53,678 bases of DNA, taken from NCBI GenBank assembly GCA_964544865.1, contig CAZJDV010000008.1, positions 1 through 53,678 on the forward strand. Reading direction: 5' to 3'. How positions within the stretch are numbered: position 1 is the first letter of the stretch; every line of letters begins with the position of its first letter. The notes below the pieces were generated by a model. It did not search any database, was not told the DNA's origin, and saw only the letters and a list, made by a program, of their open reading frames with translations. Origin of the DNA: CAZJDV01 sp964544865. Its GTDB lineage: Bacteria > Chloroflexota > Dehalococcoidia > Lucifugimonadales > CAJWER01. Position numbers and translations under genes: made by a program. This document shows, one piece after another, positions 16,035 to 25,177 of the stretch.

Positions 16035-18276
16035 ATGAATCGTGCTAGAGCAATAGGCCACGTGATCGTCTACGCCAACTCGAAATCCGAGGAGTTGTTC
16101 GGCTACCACTACGGCGAGTTGGTCGGCACGCCGGTCACGGCGTTGGATGCGCCCGGGAATGAACGACAGGATGTCGCCGCCGAAATGTTTACGGCTCTGG
16201 ACCAGAGCGGAGAGTGGCGGGGAGAGGTCCCCCTCGCCCGGAAAGACGGCACATCTTTCTGGTGTGATTCAAGCATTTCGGCCTTCGGGCACGCCGCGCA
16301 CGGCCGCGTGAGGGTCTCGGTCCACACGGACATCACCGTGCGCAAGGGGATGGAGCGGCAGTTCCAGGACGCCAATGACCGTCTGGAGGCCTGGGTCTCG
16401 GAGCGGACCCGGGAGCTGCGATCAGCTATCGACGATCTGTCCAGAGAGATTCTCGAGCGCAAGCTGGCCCAGGAGGCGCTGCGCCAGAGCCAGGTACGCC
16501 TTGGCAGCGTAATATCGCAAGCGCCGGTAATCCTGTGGGCGATCGGCGCCAGCGGGGTATTCACCCTCTCCGAGGGCAGGGGCCTCGAGTCGCTCGGGTT
16601 CGAGCTGGGAGAGCTGGTGGGCAGGTCCGTCTTCGAGGTACATCCGGGCGCCGGTTCTCGCGCCGGACGGCTCCGTCATGGGTGTGATCGGCGTATCCAC
16701 AGTGGTCACGGAGCGCGAGCAGGCGGAGCGGAAGCTGGCCACTTCTCAGGCGCGTTTCGCCGAGATCTCGATCGACCGCACTCAACGAATCACTATGTTT
16801 AACACAGGCGCCGAGCATATCTTCGGCTATGCGGCGCGAGAGGTGTTGGGCCGGCCCCTGGAGATCCTCCTTCCCGAGCGCCATAGAAACACCCATCGTA
16901 AGCACATCGCCGACTTCGAGGCCGACTCGAACCGCCTCCGGGCCATGGGCACACACCGTCAGGAGATCTTCGGCCTGCGGAAAGACGGCCGCGAGTTCCC
17001 CGCCGAGGCCTCGATATCGAAGCTGGAGCAAGATGGCGAATTCCTTCTCACAGCCCTGCTCGCGGACGTCACGGAGCGCACGGCTGCCGAGCGAGCGCTG
17101 CAAGACAGCAATCGCCGCCTGGAGGAGACGCTCGCCGAGCTGCGGGCGACCCGCGATCAGATCGTCCAGCAAGTGCGGCGGCTGAAAGCTCTGGGCACTA
17201 TGGCCAGCGGGATCGCCCACGACTTCAACAACATGCTGCTTCCGATAGTCGCATTCGCCAATCTGCTCCTCGCCAAGGACAAGATCCTGGAGGATCGCGA
17301 TCGGACCCGGCAATACCTCGGCATGATCAGGATCGCGGGCATCGACGCCGCCGACGTCGTGGGCCGACAAAGGGAGTTCTACCGGGGCCACGACGCGCCG
17401 GAGACCTTCAGCCTGGGCGATCTACCCTTGCTGGTCAAGAATGTCGTGGCCCTGACGCGGCCGAAGTGGTGGGACCAGGCCCAGGCAACGGGCGTCGACA
17501 TCGGCATCCGGATCGCGATGGGCGGGCCGAAGTTCGTCCCCGCCGATGAGTCCGGGCTGCGCAGCCTCCTGACGGACCTGGTTTTCAACGCCGTGGACGC
17601 CATGCCCGGCGGAGGGAAGATCACCATCCAGAGCCGCCTGGATGGCTGCCGCTTGGTCCTCGAGATCGGCGACACGGGCATCGACATGTCGGAGGAGACC
17701 CGGCGGCGGTGCCCGGACCCCTTTTTCACCACCAAGGGCGACCAGGGGGCCGGCCACGGGCTGGCGATCGTCCACGGCATCGTGCAGCGCCACGCCGGCT
17801 CTATCGACATCGCCAGCGAATCCGGAAAGGGGACCGCCGTCTCCATACGCCTGCCTGCGCCGGAGCAGGCCGCCAGTGCTCCGATAGTTGGCGGGCAGGG
17901 CCCACATGTGGCGGCCGCGCTTCGCATCCTTTTGGTAAACGACGATCCCAGCGCCCTTGTGGCCGTGTGCGAACTCCTGGAGCCGGATGACAATACCGTC
18001 GTTACGGCCTCGTCAGGCAGTGGCGCGCTAGACAGGTTTGTTCCGGGAAACACGGAGGTCGTAATGACCGACCGCGCGATGCCCGACGTGAACGGCGACA
18101 AGCTGGCTAACGCCATCAAACTCGCGGCGCCGGCCACTCCGGTCATAATGCTTACAGGATTCGGGGACATGATGGAGGCCGACGACGAACGTTCGGAGAA
18201 CGTCGATCTGATACTCAGGAAGCCCGTGGCGCTGCTCTTGTTGAGAAAGGCGCTGGTTGAGGTGACCGCACAATGA
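16035..18276 (+). pseudogene. Hybrid sensor histidine kinase (PAS-PAS-PAS-HisKA-HATPase-REC), disrupted in PAS2
   Basis: The first part holds PAS1 (GHVIVYANSKSEELFGYHY), a coiled coil (about residues 110-150) and the first half of PAS2 (GFELGELVGRSVFEV). At about 16650 the frame shifts. The end of PAS2 (RAPVLAPDGSVMGVIGVST) appears in the next frame, and about 40 residues in between are absent. PAS3 (FNTGAEHIFGYAAREVLG) lacks a short stretch before it. Then come HisKA with His in SGIAHDFNNML, HATPase with DLVFNAVDAMPGG and GAGHGLAIV, and a receiver with acidic DD, phospho-acceptor Asp in VVMTDRAMPDVNG and Lys in LILRKPV. A second ORF from ATG 16678 could still make a 532-residue PAS-kinase-receiver protein. 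Its stop overlaps the carB start as ATGA. Confidence 0.8.
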
Positions 18277-21200
18277 CCCAGGGCGTGATACCGGCGAGGG
18301 ACACCTTCCACGGGCCACGAAAGGTCCTCGTCATCGGCAGCGGCCCCATCGTCATCGGACAGGCTGCGGAGTTCGACTACGCCGGCACCCAGGCATGCAA
18401 GGCCCTGCGGGAAGAGGGCGTCACCACCGTGCTGGTCAACTCGAACCCTGCCACGATCATGACGGACGAAGGCATCGCCGACGTCGTCTACATCGAGCCG
18501 CTGACCGTCGAGGTCGTCACGCGGATCATTGAGGCAGAGCGGCCCGACGGCATCCTGCCCACGCTGGGCGGCCAGACAGGGCTGAACCTGGCCGTGGACC
18601 TGGCCGACGCGGGCGTCCTGGACAAATACGGCGTGCGCCTACTCGGAACGGCGCTGACCGCCATCCGGAGCGCCGAGGACCGGGACCTGTTTCGCCGGCT
18701 GCTCCTGGACATCTCGGAGCCCGTACCTCCCAGCGCCACCGTCGATTCTCTGGAGACCGCGATCGCAGAGGCCGGGCACCTGGGGCTGCCCCTTGTGGTC
18801 CGCCCGGCCTACACTCTCGGCGGCACGGGGGGCGGCATCGCCACGACTTGGCCGGAGCTCGAGGCCATAGCCGCCAGCGGGCTGGCGGCCAGCCCGATCC
18901 GCCAGGTGCTCCTGGAGAAATCCCTGGTGGGCTGGAAGGAGGTCGAGTACGAGGTAATGCGGGACGCGGCGGACAACTGCATCACCGTGTGCAACATGGA
19001 GAACATCGACCCCATGGGCGTGCACACTGGCGACAGCATCGTCGTTGCGCCCAGCCAGACGCTTTCGGACAAAGAGTACCAGATGCTCCGCAGCGCCAGC
19101 CTCAGCATCATCAGGGCGTTGCGCATCGAGGGCGGCTGCAACGTCCAGTTCGCCCTGGAGCCGGGCGGCGTCGTCGGGGCCACGCTCCCTGGCGGAGGGC
19201 GCGCCGAGAGCCCGTACTACGTGATCGAGGTAAACCCCAGGGTGAGCCGGAGCTCCGCCCTCGCCAGCAAGGCGACCGGGTATCCCATCGCCCGCGTGGC
19301 GGCGAAGATAGCCGTGGGCAGGCGGCTGGACGAGATCCCGAATGCCGTCACACAAGAAACCATGGCCGCCTTTGAGCCCGCGCTAGACTACTGCGTGGTC
19401 AAGATACCCCGCTGGCCTTTCGATAAGTTCCCCGCGGGCGACCGCCGGATCGGAACCCAGATGAAAGCCACCGGCGAGGTGATGGCGATAGACCGCTCCT
19501 TCGAGGCGGCCTTCCAAAAGGCGGTGCGGTCCCTGGAGATCACCAACCACTCCACGTTATGGGAAGACCCGGATTGGACGAGTGACACGGAGTCACTTGT
19601 GGACAGGCTGCCCCTGTACGCAAACGACGAGCGGCTGTGGGCCCTCCTGGCCGCCCTGCGGCGGGGCGTCACGCCCGAGCATCTGTCGGAGGTGACCGGC
19701 ATCGACCCCTGGTTCACCCGGGCATTCCAGAATATCGCGTCAATGGAGCACAGCCTCTTGTCGGAGACGCTGACGCCCGAACGGCTCTGGGAGGCCAAGA
19801 GGCTTGGCTTCTCCGACGACAAGATCGGCATCCTCTCGGACAGGACCGGCGAGGAGGTCCGTCGGCTGCGCCAGGGCAGGGACATCCGGCCCGTGTTCAA
19901 AATGGTGGACACCTGCGCGGCGGAATTCGAGGCCCAGACGCCCTACTTCTACAGCACATACGAGCAGGAGAACGAGGCCGAGCCTTTGGCTGAGGAAAAA
20001 GCCGTGGTCGTGGGCAGCGGCCCGATACGGATCGGGCAGGGCATCGAGTTCGACTACTGTTCGGTCCACGCCGCCTGGGCGCTGCAGGAACGGGGCATTA
20101 GGAGCGTCATGGTCAACTCCAATCCGGAGACCGTCTCAACGGACTTCGATACCAGCGACCGGTTGTATTTCGAGCCACTGGACGAGGAGAGCGTCCGGGA
20201 CATCATCGAAAACGAGACTGTCGCGTTCGGCGAGGCGCGCACACCCCCATCGGCCGTCGTCCAGTTCGGAGGGCAGACGGCGATAAATCTATCGCAGTCG
20301 CTGGACGCAACCGGGCTGCCGATTCTCGGCTCCACGGCCGAGTCCATCGATACCGCCTCGGACCGCCACCTGTTCGAGGAGTTCCTGGCCAGGGAGGGGA
20401 TCCCAAACCCGCCCGGCGCGGCCGTGACGGACCTGGAACAGGCGAGAAGAGTCGCCGAGGCCATCGGATACCCCGTCCTAGTCCGCCCCAGCTACGTTCT
20501 AGGGGGCAGGGCGATGGAGATCGTCCAGAACTCCCAGGAGTTGGCCAAGTACATGGCCGAGGCGCTGTCAGCCGGCGAGGGACGCCGGGTGCTAATCGAC
20601 AAGTACTTCGAGGGGCGGGAGGTTGAGGTGGACGCCGTCTGCGACGGGGAGTCGGTCCTGATTCCCGGCATCATGGAGCACGTCGAGAGAGCGGGGGTCC
20701 ACAGCGGGGACTCCATGGCTATATATCCGGGCCTGACGCTCACCGAAGCCGAGGTCGACACCATTGTGGACTACACCACCCGCATCGGCCTGTCGCTCCA
20801 GGTGCGGGGCCTCATGAACATCCAGTACGTGGTCCTCGGAGGGTCCGCCTACCGGAGTCCGGGAGCACCCAACGGGAACGCGAGCGTCGCCAGGTCCGAG
20901 GTGTTCGTCCTCGAGGTCAATCCGAGGTCAAGCCGGACCATCCCGTTCATCTCCAAAGTAACGGGCGTGCCCATGGTCAAGCTCGCGGTCAACGCCATGC
21001 TGGGCAGGACCCTGAAAGAGCAGGGCTACAAGGGCGGCCTGTGGACGAAACAGAAGCTGGTTGCGGTAAAGGCGCCCGTGTTCTCGATGTCAAAGCTGGT
21101 GGGCGTGGACACGTACTTGGGGCCGGAGATGAAATCCACGGGCGAAGTGATGGGGATCGACTACGAGTTCAGGCCCGCCCTGGCCAAGGCGCTCATGGCG

Positions 21201-21626
21201 GCCGGGCTGATGCTACCGCGCCGAGGTTCCATCCTGCTGAGCCTGTCCGACCGTACGAAGGCCGATTCGGTCTCGATGATAGAGGAGTTGGCGGAGGCGG
21301 GTTACGACCTGTACGCCACACCGGGCACAGCCGCGATGATAAGAAATATGGGCATAACTGTCGCCGAAGTCCCATATCTCCAGAGTGAGCAACATCCCGA
21401 CGTGGTGGACGTCATCGTGGACGGTACGGTCGACGCCGTGGTGAACACGGTTACGGGCGACATGGCCACGCTGCAGGACGGGTTCGAGATCAGGCGCGCC
21501 GCGGTCGAGCAGCGCATCCCGTGCTTCACGTCCCTGGACACGGCCCGCGCCGCGGTGGAGAGCCTGGCCAGCGGCGACACCGGATACAACGTCAAGCCGC
21601 TGCCGGTGTACAGGGAGGGGCGGTAG
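18273..21626 (+). CDS. carB: Carbamoyl-phosphate synthase large subunit
   Basis: A full-length 1117-residue protein. Two homologous synthetase halves are clear: the first begins VLVIGSGPIVIGQAAEFDYA, the second VVVGSGPIRIGQGIEFDYCS. Each has the ATP-grasp signature (VVRPAYTLGGTGGG and LVRPSYVLGGRAMEI), and the C-terminal MGS-like allosteric domain (YDLYATPGTAAMIRNMG) binds UMP or other effectors. It makes carbamoyl phosphate from bicarbonate, glutamine-derived ammonia and two ATP with CarA. Translation is coupled to the kinase gene by ATGA. Being some 3.3 kb from carA in the same orientation is unusual; carA and carB are normally adjacent. Confidence 0.97.
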   Translation: MTQGVIPARDTFHGPRKVLVIGSGPIVIGQAAEFDYAGTQACKALREEGVTTVLVNSNPATIMTDEGIADVVYIEPLTVEVVTRIIEAERPDGILPTLGGQTGLNLAVDLADAGVLDKYGVRLLGTALTAIRSAEDRDLFRRLLLDISEPVPPSATVDSLETAIAEAGHLGLPLVVRPAYTLGGTGGGIATTWPELEAIAASGLAASPIRQVLLEKSLVGWKEVEYEVMRDAADNCITVCNMENIDPMGVHTGDSIVVAPSQTLSDKEYQMLRSASLSIIRALRIEGGCNVQFALEPGGVVGATLPGGGRAESPYYVIEVNPRVSRSSALASKATGYPIARVAAKIAVGRRLDEIPNAVTQETMAAFEPALDYCVVKIPRWPFDKFPAGDRRIGTQMKATGEVMAIDRSFEAAFQKAVRSLEITNHSTLWEDPDWTSDTESLVDRLPLYANDERLWALLAALRRGVTPEHLSEVTGIDPWFTRAFQNIASMEHSLLSETLTPERLWEAKRLGFSDDKIGILSDRTGEEVRRLRQGRDIRPVFKMVDTCAAEFEAQTPYFYSTYEQENEAEPLAEEKAVVVGSGPIRIGQGIEFDYCSVHAAWALQERGIRSVMVNSNPETVSTDFDTSDRLYFEPLDEESVRDIIENETVAFGEARTPPSAVVQFGGQTAINLSQSLDATGLPILGSTAESIDTASDRHLFEEFLAREGIPNPPGAAVTDLEQARRVAEAIGYPVLVRPSYVLGGRAMEIVQNSQELAKYMAEALSAGEGRRVLIDKYFEGREVEVDAVCDGESVLIPGIMEHVERAGVHSGDSMAIYPGLTLTEAEVDTIVDYTTRIGLSLQVRGLMNIQYVVLGGSAYRSPGAPNGNASVARSEVFVLEVNPRSSRTIPFISKVTGVPMVKLAVNAMLGRTLKEQGYKGGLWTKQKLVAVKAPVFSMSKLVGVDTYLGPEMKSTGEVMGIDYEFRPALAKALMAAGLMLPRRGSILLSLSDRTKADSVSMIEELAEAGYDLYATPGTAAMIRNMGITVAEVPYLQSEQHPDVVDVIVDGTVDAVVNTVTGDMATLQDGFEIRRAAVEQRIPCFTSLDTARAAVESLASGDTGYNVKPLPVYREGR

Positions 21627-21638
21627 CGGCCGGCTCCC

Positions 21639-21869
21639 CTACGCCCAGCGGTTGCGGAGCGCCATCGTTAGCGCCACGAACAGCGCCGGCGCGAGCACCG
21701 CCATCCAGTGCACGGCACGGCCGAACAGCGGGTTGGCCGTCGCGCTGATCGCCATGCCCACACCCGCCACCGCGACGCTGAAGAGAATCGAGGCCGTCCA
21801 GCCTCTCTTGGCCGCGGTGTCGGCCTTCCCGCGTTCGGGTCCCTTGCCGTCTCTCGAGCTACTCCACAT
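21639..21869 (-). CDS. Small two-span membrane protein, unknown
   Basis: About 76 residues: a charged N-terminus (SSSRDGKGPERGKADTAAKR), then a hydrophobic segment ILFSVAVAGVGMAISATANP and a second HWMAVLAPALFVALTMAL, ending RNRWA. This fits two membrane helices with a short loop. The second of two ATGs (21869) is preferred because GGGAGA lies at usable distance; the first at 21875 is too close to it. It is convergent with carB. No family is recognised. Confidence 0.55.
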   Translation of the reverse strand: MWSSSRDGKGPERGKADTAAKRGWTASILFSVAVAGVGMAISATANPLFGRAVHWMAVLAPALFVALTMALRNRWA

Positions 21870-22075
21870 ATCCATTCTCCCTGGTATTCATCGATAGCGG
21901 CCCGACGCGGCCACCGCCGCGGCTTTACGTGGTCTTTGATGCCGCATTTCTCATGGCGATGCCCGGCGCATGGCCAACGCGGTTGACCGGGCAATCCGGC
22001 GCTGCTACACTCGGCCCCGCCTGGGGCGCGACACCCACCCATTCGGCCGGCGGCCATGCGAAAGGAGCAGGAGCT

Positions 22076-23173
22076 GTGGAACCACTGCGCGGCGGATGGA
22101 GTGTCGCGGATGGGCGGCCGGTCCCCGCCTCAGGGTACGAGATCAAGTTCGGCCACGGCCTGCTGCACCGGGAGAGTTCTAGCTGGCCACGCTATGTCGC
22201 CGTAACCACCCCCAGCGCCTACGCGGCGGCGCTCCCCTTCCTGGCCCGCGATCCCGAAGCCGTGGGCTACGTGGCGCGGCTGGACTGGGCGCATCTGGAC
22301 CAGGTCACGGAATCTCTGCCCAGCGATGCCGAGTTGGTGGTCGGGCTCGGCGGCGGCATGGCGATCGACGCGTCAAAATACGTCGCCCTCAGGAAAGGAC
22401 TCCCGCTGGTGCTGGCGCCCACCCTGGTCTCGACCGGCGCGATCATCCACGGCAACGTGGCCCGGTGGGAGGGCCGGCGGATCATCGGCGGCAAGGACAC
22501 CTGGCCGTGGAAGGACTTCGGCGCAATCCTCGTGGACTACGACGTGGTCCTGGAGGCCCCGGACCATCTGAACACGGCCGGCCTGGGGGACGTGCTCTGC
22601 GGGTTCTCGGGCATCGCGGAGTGGACGCACAACGCCCGGCTGGGCATCGGAGAGGCCTTCAGCAAGCCCGCGGTCGCAGCCACAGCGGAGCATCACAACC
22701 ATATCGTCACCCAGTTCCCCAAGACCTTCTCCCGAAAGGGGGCGCTGACCCCTGAGAGCGTCCGGTTCATCATGACGGCGATCCAGGAGCGCGACGCCAA
22801 ATCGCTCAGACATCCCGCGGCGGTAGGAGCGGACCACACACTGTGGATGGCGATGGAAGAGGTCAACGACAGGGGATACGTCCACGGCGAGATGGTCGCG
22901 CTCGCGGCCGTCATAATCGCCTGGCGCTGCGGCGAGAGCCCGGACACGCTCCCCGGTTGGCTCGATGTATGCCGCGTCAGGCGGCTCCCCAGCGAGATGG
23001 GCCTGGAGAAAGCCGAGCTGCGCCGGGGACTGGAGATCGCACCAGCCTATATCTCGGACAGGGCCGCGGATGGGACCGCCCTATCGATTCTCAGCAGGGA
23101 CCCGATCTCGGGCAAGAGCTTTGACGAGTTATGGGACTTCCTTTCGACGGCCCAAGACCACCAAAACAGATGA
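22076..23173 (+). CDS. sn-Glycerol-1-phosphate dehydrogenase-like (AraM/EgsA family)
   Basis: A 365-residue protein of the iron/zinc alcohol-dehydrogenase superfamily. The NAD-binding GGG motif is VVGLGGGMAIDASKYVAL; phosphate and metal residues are suggested by APTLVSTGAIIHG, the Asp in AGLGDVLCGFSG, and His in YVHGEMVALAA. This pattern fits the G1P dehydrogenase/AraM group. Archaeal members make the glycerol-1-phosphate backbone; bacterial AraM makes heptaprenylglyceryl phosphate precursors. GTG at 22076 is chosen because AGGAGCAGGAG immediately precedes it; the open frame extends upstream but with no good site. Substrate assignment is tentative. Confidence 0.75.
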   Translation: MEPLRGGWSVADGRPVPASGYEIKFGHGLLHRESSSWPRYVAVTTPSAYAAALPFLARDPEAVGYVARLDWAHLDQVTESLPSDAELVVGLGGGMAIDASKYVALRKGLPLVLAPTLVSTGAIIHGNVARWEGRRIIGGKDTWPWKDFGAILVDYDVVLEAPDHLNTAGLGDVLCGFSGIAEWTHNARLGIGEAFSKPAVAATAEHHNHIVTQFPKTFSRKGALTPESVRFIMTAIQERDAKSLRHPAAVGADHTLWMAMEEVNDRGYVHGEMVALAAVIIAWRCGESPDTLPGWLDVCRVRRLPSEMGLEKAELRRGLEIAPAYISDRAADGTALSILSRDPISGKSFDELWDFLSTAQDHQNR

Positions 23174-23575
23174 TCGCACCACGAAATGCCTCCACATGTC
23201 TTAGAACTATCCTGGATGTGGCATTGTATATTAGCTAACTCTTAGCACGGCCACAATTCAGCTACACGCTGTATTCCGCGCCGCACCGCCCCGCGTGGGC
23301 GATCCCAGCGCTCGATTTGGACCGGATTTGGCCCCATCTTCTCGCCCCGTCTATACAGGCATCGCGTGGTCTCCGTGCGTCCGGCAAGGCGCTCAGAGAC
23401 ATCCGCGAATTGCGGAAGTATTGGGTCGAAATCCAATGAATAGAGGCTTGCAATCCATGTGCATGCCCATGTTAGAATCGCAGTATCTCAACCAGAACGT
23501 TCCGAGAGCGTGTGGCCGTGCGCGCCTATGGCATGGGGCGCACGCTCTTGCGCGCGGGTGCACCGGGATTCCTGA
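23174..23575. other. dnaA upstream region with an inverted repeat
   Basis: About 400 non-coding bases. CGTGCGCGCC (23517-23526) and GGGGCGCACG (23535-23544) form an inverted repeat with one mismatch and an 8-base loop, ending 31 bases before the dnaA start. TTGCAA and TAGAAT are 19 bases apart around 23450-23480 and are a weak promoter candidate. I see no DnaA boxes here; they lie downstream of dnaA instead. Confidence 0.35.
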
Positions 23576-24937
23576 ATGACTACTCAAAATGCAGGCCCCG
23601 TGTGGCAGGCTGCTCTCGGCCAATTGCAGTTGCAGGTCACGCGACCGAGCTACCAGACGTGGCTGAAAGACACCGTGGGGCTTGATCACTCCGATGGCGA
23701 GTTCGTCGTCGGCGCGCCCAACGCCTTCGTCGCCGAGATGCTGGACCAGCGAATGTACACGCTCATCTCCCAGACCTTGAACGGAATGGTCGGTAGCAGC
23801 GTGCATGTGCGTTTCCAGGTCATCCCGGACTACCCGGCCGCGAACGGAGACCGTGTCCCCGAGTCGCCGCCGGTCCCTCCGGGCCGGGCATCAGCCGATT
23901 CCTCCGCAACCCATGACGGCGCCCAGATGAACCCGAAGTACGTCTTCGAGCGATTCATCGTCGGCAAGTCCAACGAGCTCGCCCACGCCGCGGCGCTCGC
24001 GGTGTCCGAGAGGCCGGGGCTGACATACAATCCCCTGTTCCTCTACTCCGGCGTGGGGCTAGGAAAGACCCACCTGCTCCACGCGATCGGCCACCGTATC
24101 ATGACCAAGGGCCTCTCGGTCATTAATGCCACCACCGAGCAGTTCACTAACGAGTACATCAAATCCATCCGTGACGGCAAGACGGAGGAGTTCCGGAGCA
24201 GGTACCGCAGCGCGGACGTGCTGCTTCTGGACGATATCCAGTTCATCATCGGCAAGGAGCAGACGCAGGAGGGCTTCTTCCATACGTTCAACGCTCTTCA
24301 CATGGCCAGCAGGCAGATCGTCATCACCAGCGATAGGCCTGCCGCGGCGCTGACGTTGCTGGAGGATAGGATAAGCTCGCGGCTGGCTGGCGGGCTGGTC
24401 GTGGATATACAACCTCCCGACATCGAGACCCGACTCGCAATACTCAATGACAAGGCCAGCGCGAGCGGCCAGTCGTTCCCGGCCGAGGTGTTGCAGTATC
24501 TTTCGGAGCGCCTCCACTCCAACATCCGAGAGCTGGAGGGATGCCTCAACCGTCTCGCGGCATATGCCGACCTGGCGTCCAGCGCCATCAGCCTCGAAAT
24601 GGTGAAACGGGTCATCTCCGACATCCTGAGACCACAGAACTCGCGGCGAGTCTCCGACATGGCGGTGCTCGACGCCGTCAGCGCGTATTTCTCCGTGGAC
24701 AAGGAGACCCTGCTGGGCCGGCGGCGGGACAAACGAACAGCGCTGGCACGGCAGATCGCCATGTACCTCATGCGCGAGGAGATCGGCCTTCCCCTGGCCG
24801 CCATCGGCCGATTCCTCGGCGGGAAAGACCACACCACGGTTCTCCACGCCTGCCAAAAGATCTCGATGCAATTCGATCTCGATGTGCACCTCCGCCGCGA
24901 CATACTCAACATCCGAGAGGCGCTAAGCACTCCCTGA
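23576..24937 (+). CDS. dnaA: Chromosomal replication initiator DnaA
   Basis: A 453-residue DnaA with all four domains. Domain I begins VWQAALGQLQLQVTRPSYQT; a short Pro/Ala-rich domain II follows (about residues 85-120). The AAA+ domain has Walker A GVGLGKTHLLHAIG (about residues 158-171) and Walker B LLLDDIQF. The DNA-binding domain IV ends with the signature GGKDHTTVLHACQKI. It binds DnaA boxes and opens oriC. Candidate boxes lie directly after its stop codon. ATG 23576 lacks a strong Shine-Dalgarno. Confidence 0.97.
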   Translation: MTTQNAGPVWQAALGQLQLQVTRPSYQTWLKDTVGLDHSDGEFVVGAPNAFVAEMLDQRMYTLISQTLNGMVGSSVHVRFQVIPDYPAANGDRVPESPPVPPGRASADSSATHDGAQMNPKYVFERFIVGKSNELAHAAALAVSERPGLTYNPLFLYSGVGLGKTHLLHAIGHRIMTKGLSVINATTEQFTNEYIKSIRDGKTEEFRSRYRSADVLLLDDIQFIIGKEQTQEGFFHTFNALHMASRQIVITSDRPAAALTLLEDRISSRLAGGLVVDIQPPDIETRLAILNDKASASGQSFPAEVLQYLSERLHSNIRELEGCLNRLAAYADLASSAISLEMVKRVISDILRPQNSRRVSDMAVLDAVSAYFSVDKETLLGRRRDKRTALARQIAMYLMREEIGLPLAAIGRFLGGKDHTTVLHACQKISMQFDLDVHLRRDILNIREALSTP

Positions 24938-24959
24938 CAGCGCGCGCCTACTGCCCCGT

Positions 24960-25177
24960 TTTCTGTGGGTAACCCTGCTGTTTCTGTGGATAACCTCATT
25001 GGGCTGTGGATAACGTCGGCCCACCGTATTTCTCCACAGCATGCCCACAATCTTCCCACAGGGGCTGGACCAGACATCCACGACAACATTGGCCGCGCAG
25101 CGCGACGTAGACGGCTTAGTTCCCCTTATGCACTTCATCCCTGCTATTACTACCTATTATTGTTATACTTCATCCAA
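24960..25177. other. Probable oriC between dnaA and obg
   Basis: Two perfect DnaA boxes TGTGGATAA lie at 24985-24993 and 25005-25013, with a one-mismatch box TGTGGGTAA at 24964-24972, all in one orientation at about 20-base spacing. Three looser boxes in the opposite orientation follow: TTCTCCACA (25030-25038), ATGCCCACA (25041-25049), CTTCCCACA (25052-25060). A T/A-rich stretch at 25138-25177, which contrasts with the surrounding GC-rich DNA, could be the unwinding element. Position next to dnaA is a common oriC site. Confidence 0.72.

Noticed and set aside
24059..24889. Long antisense frame opposite dnaA
   Set aside because: Shadow of DnaA codons; no conserved motifs.
24965..25177. Extended N-terminus of Obg from a GTG at 24965
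   Set aside because: It would translate the DnaA-box region; the Obg domain begins at ATG 25178.
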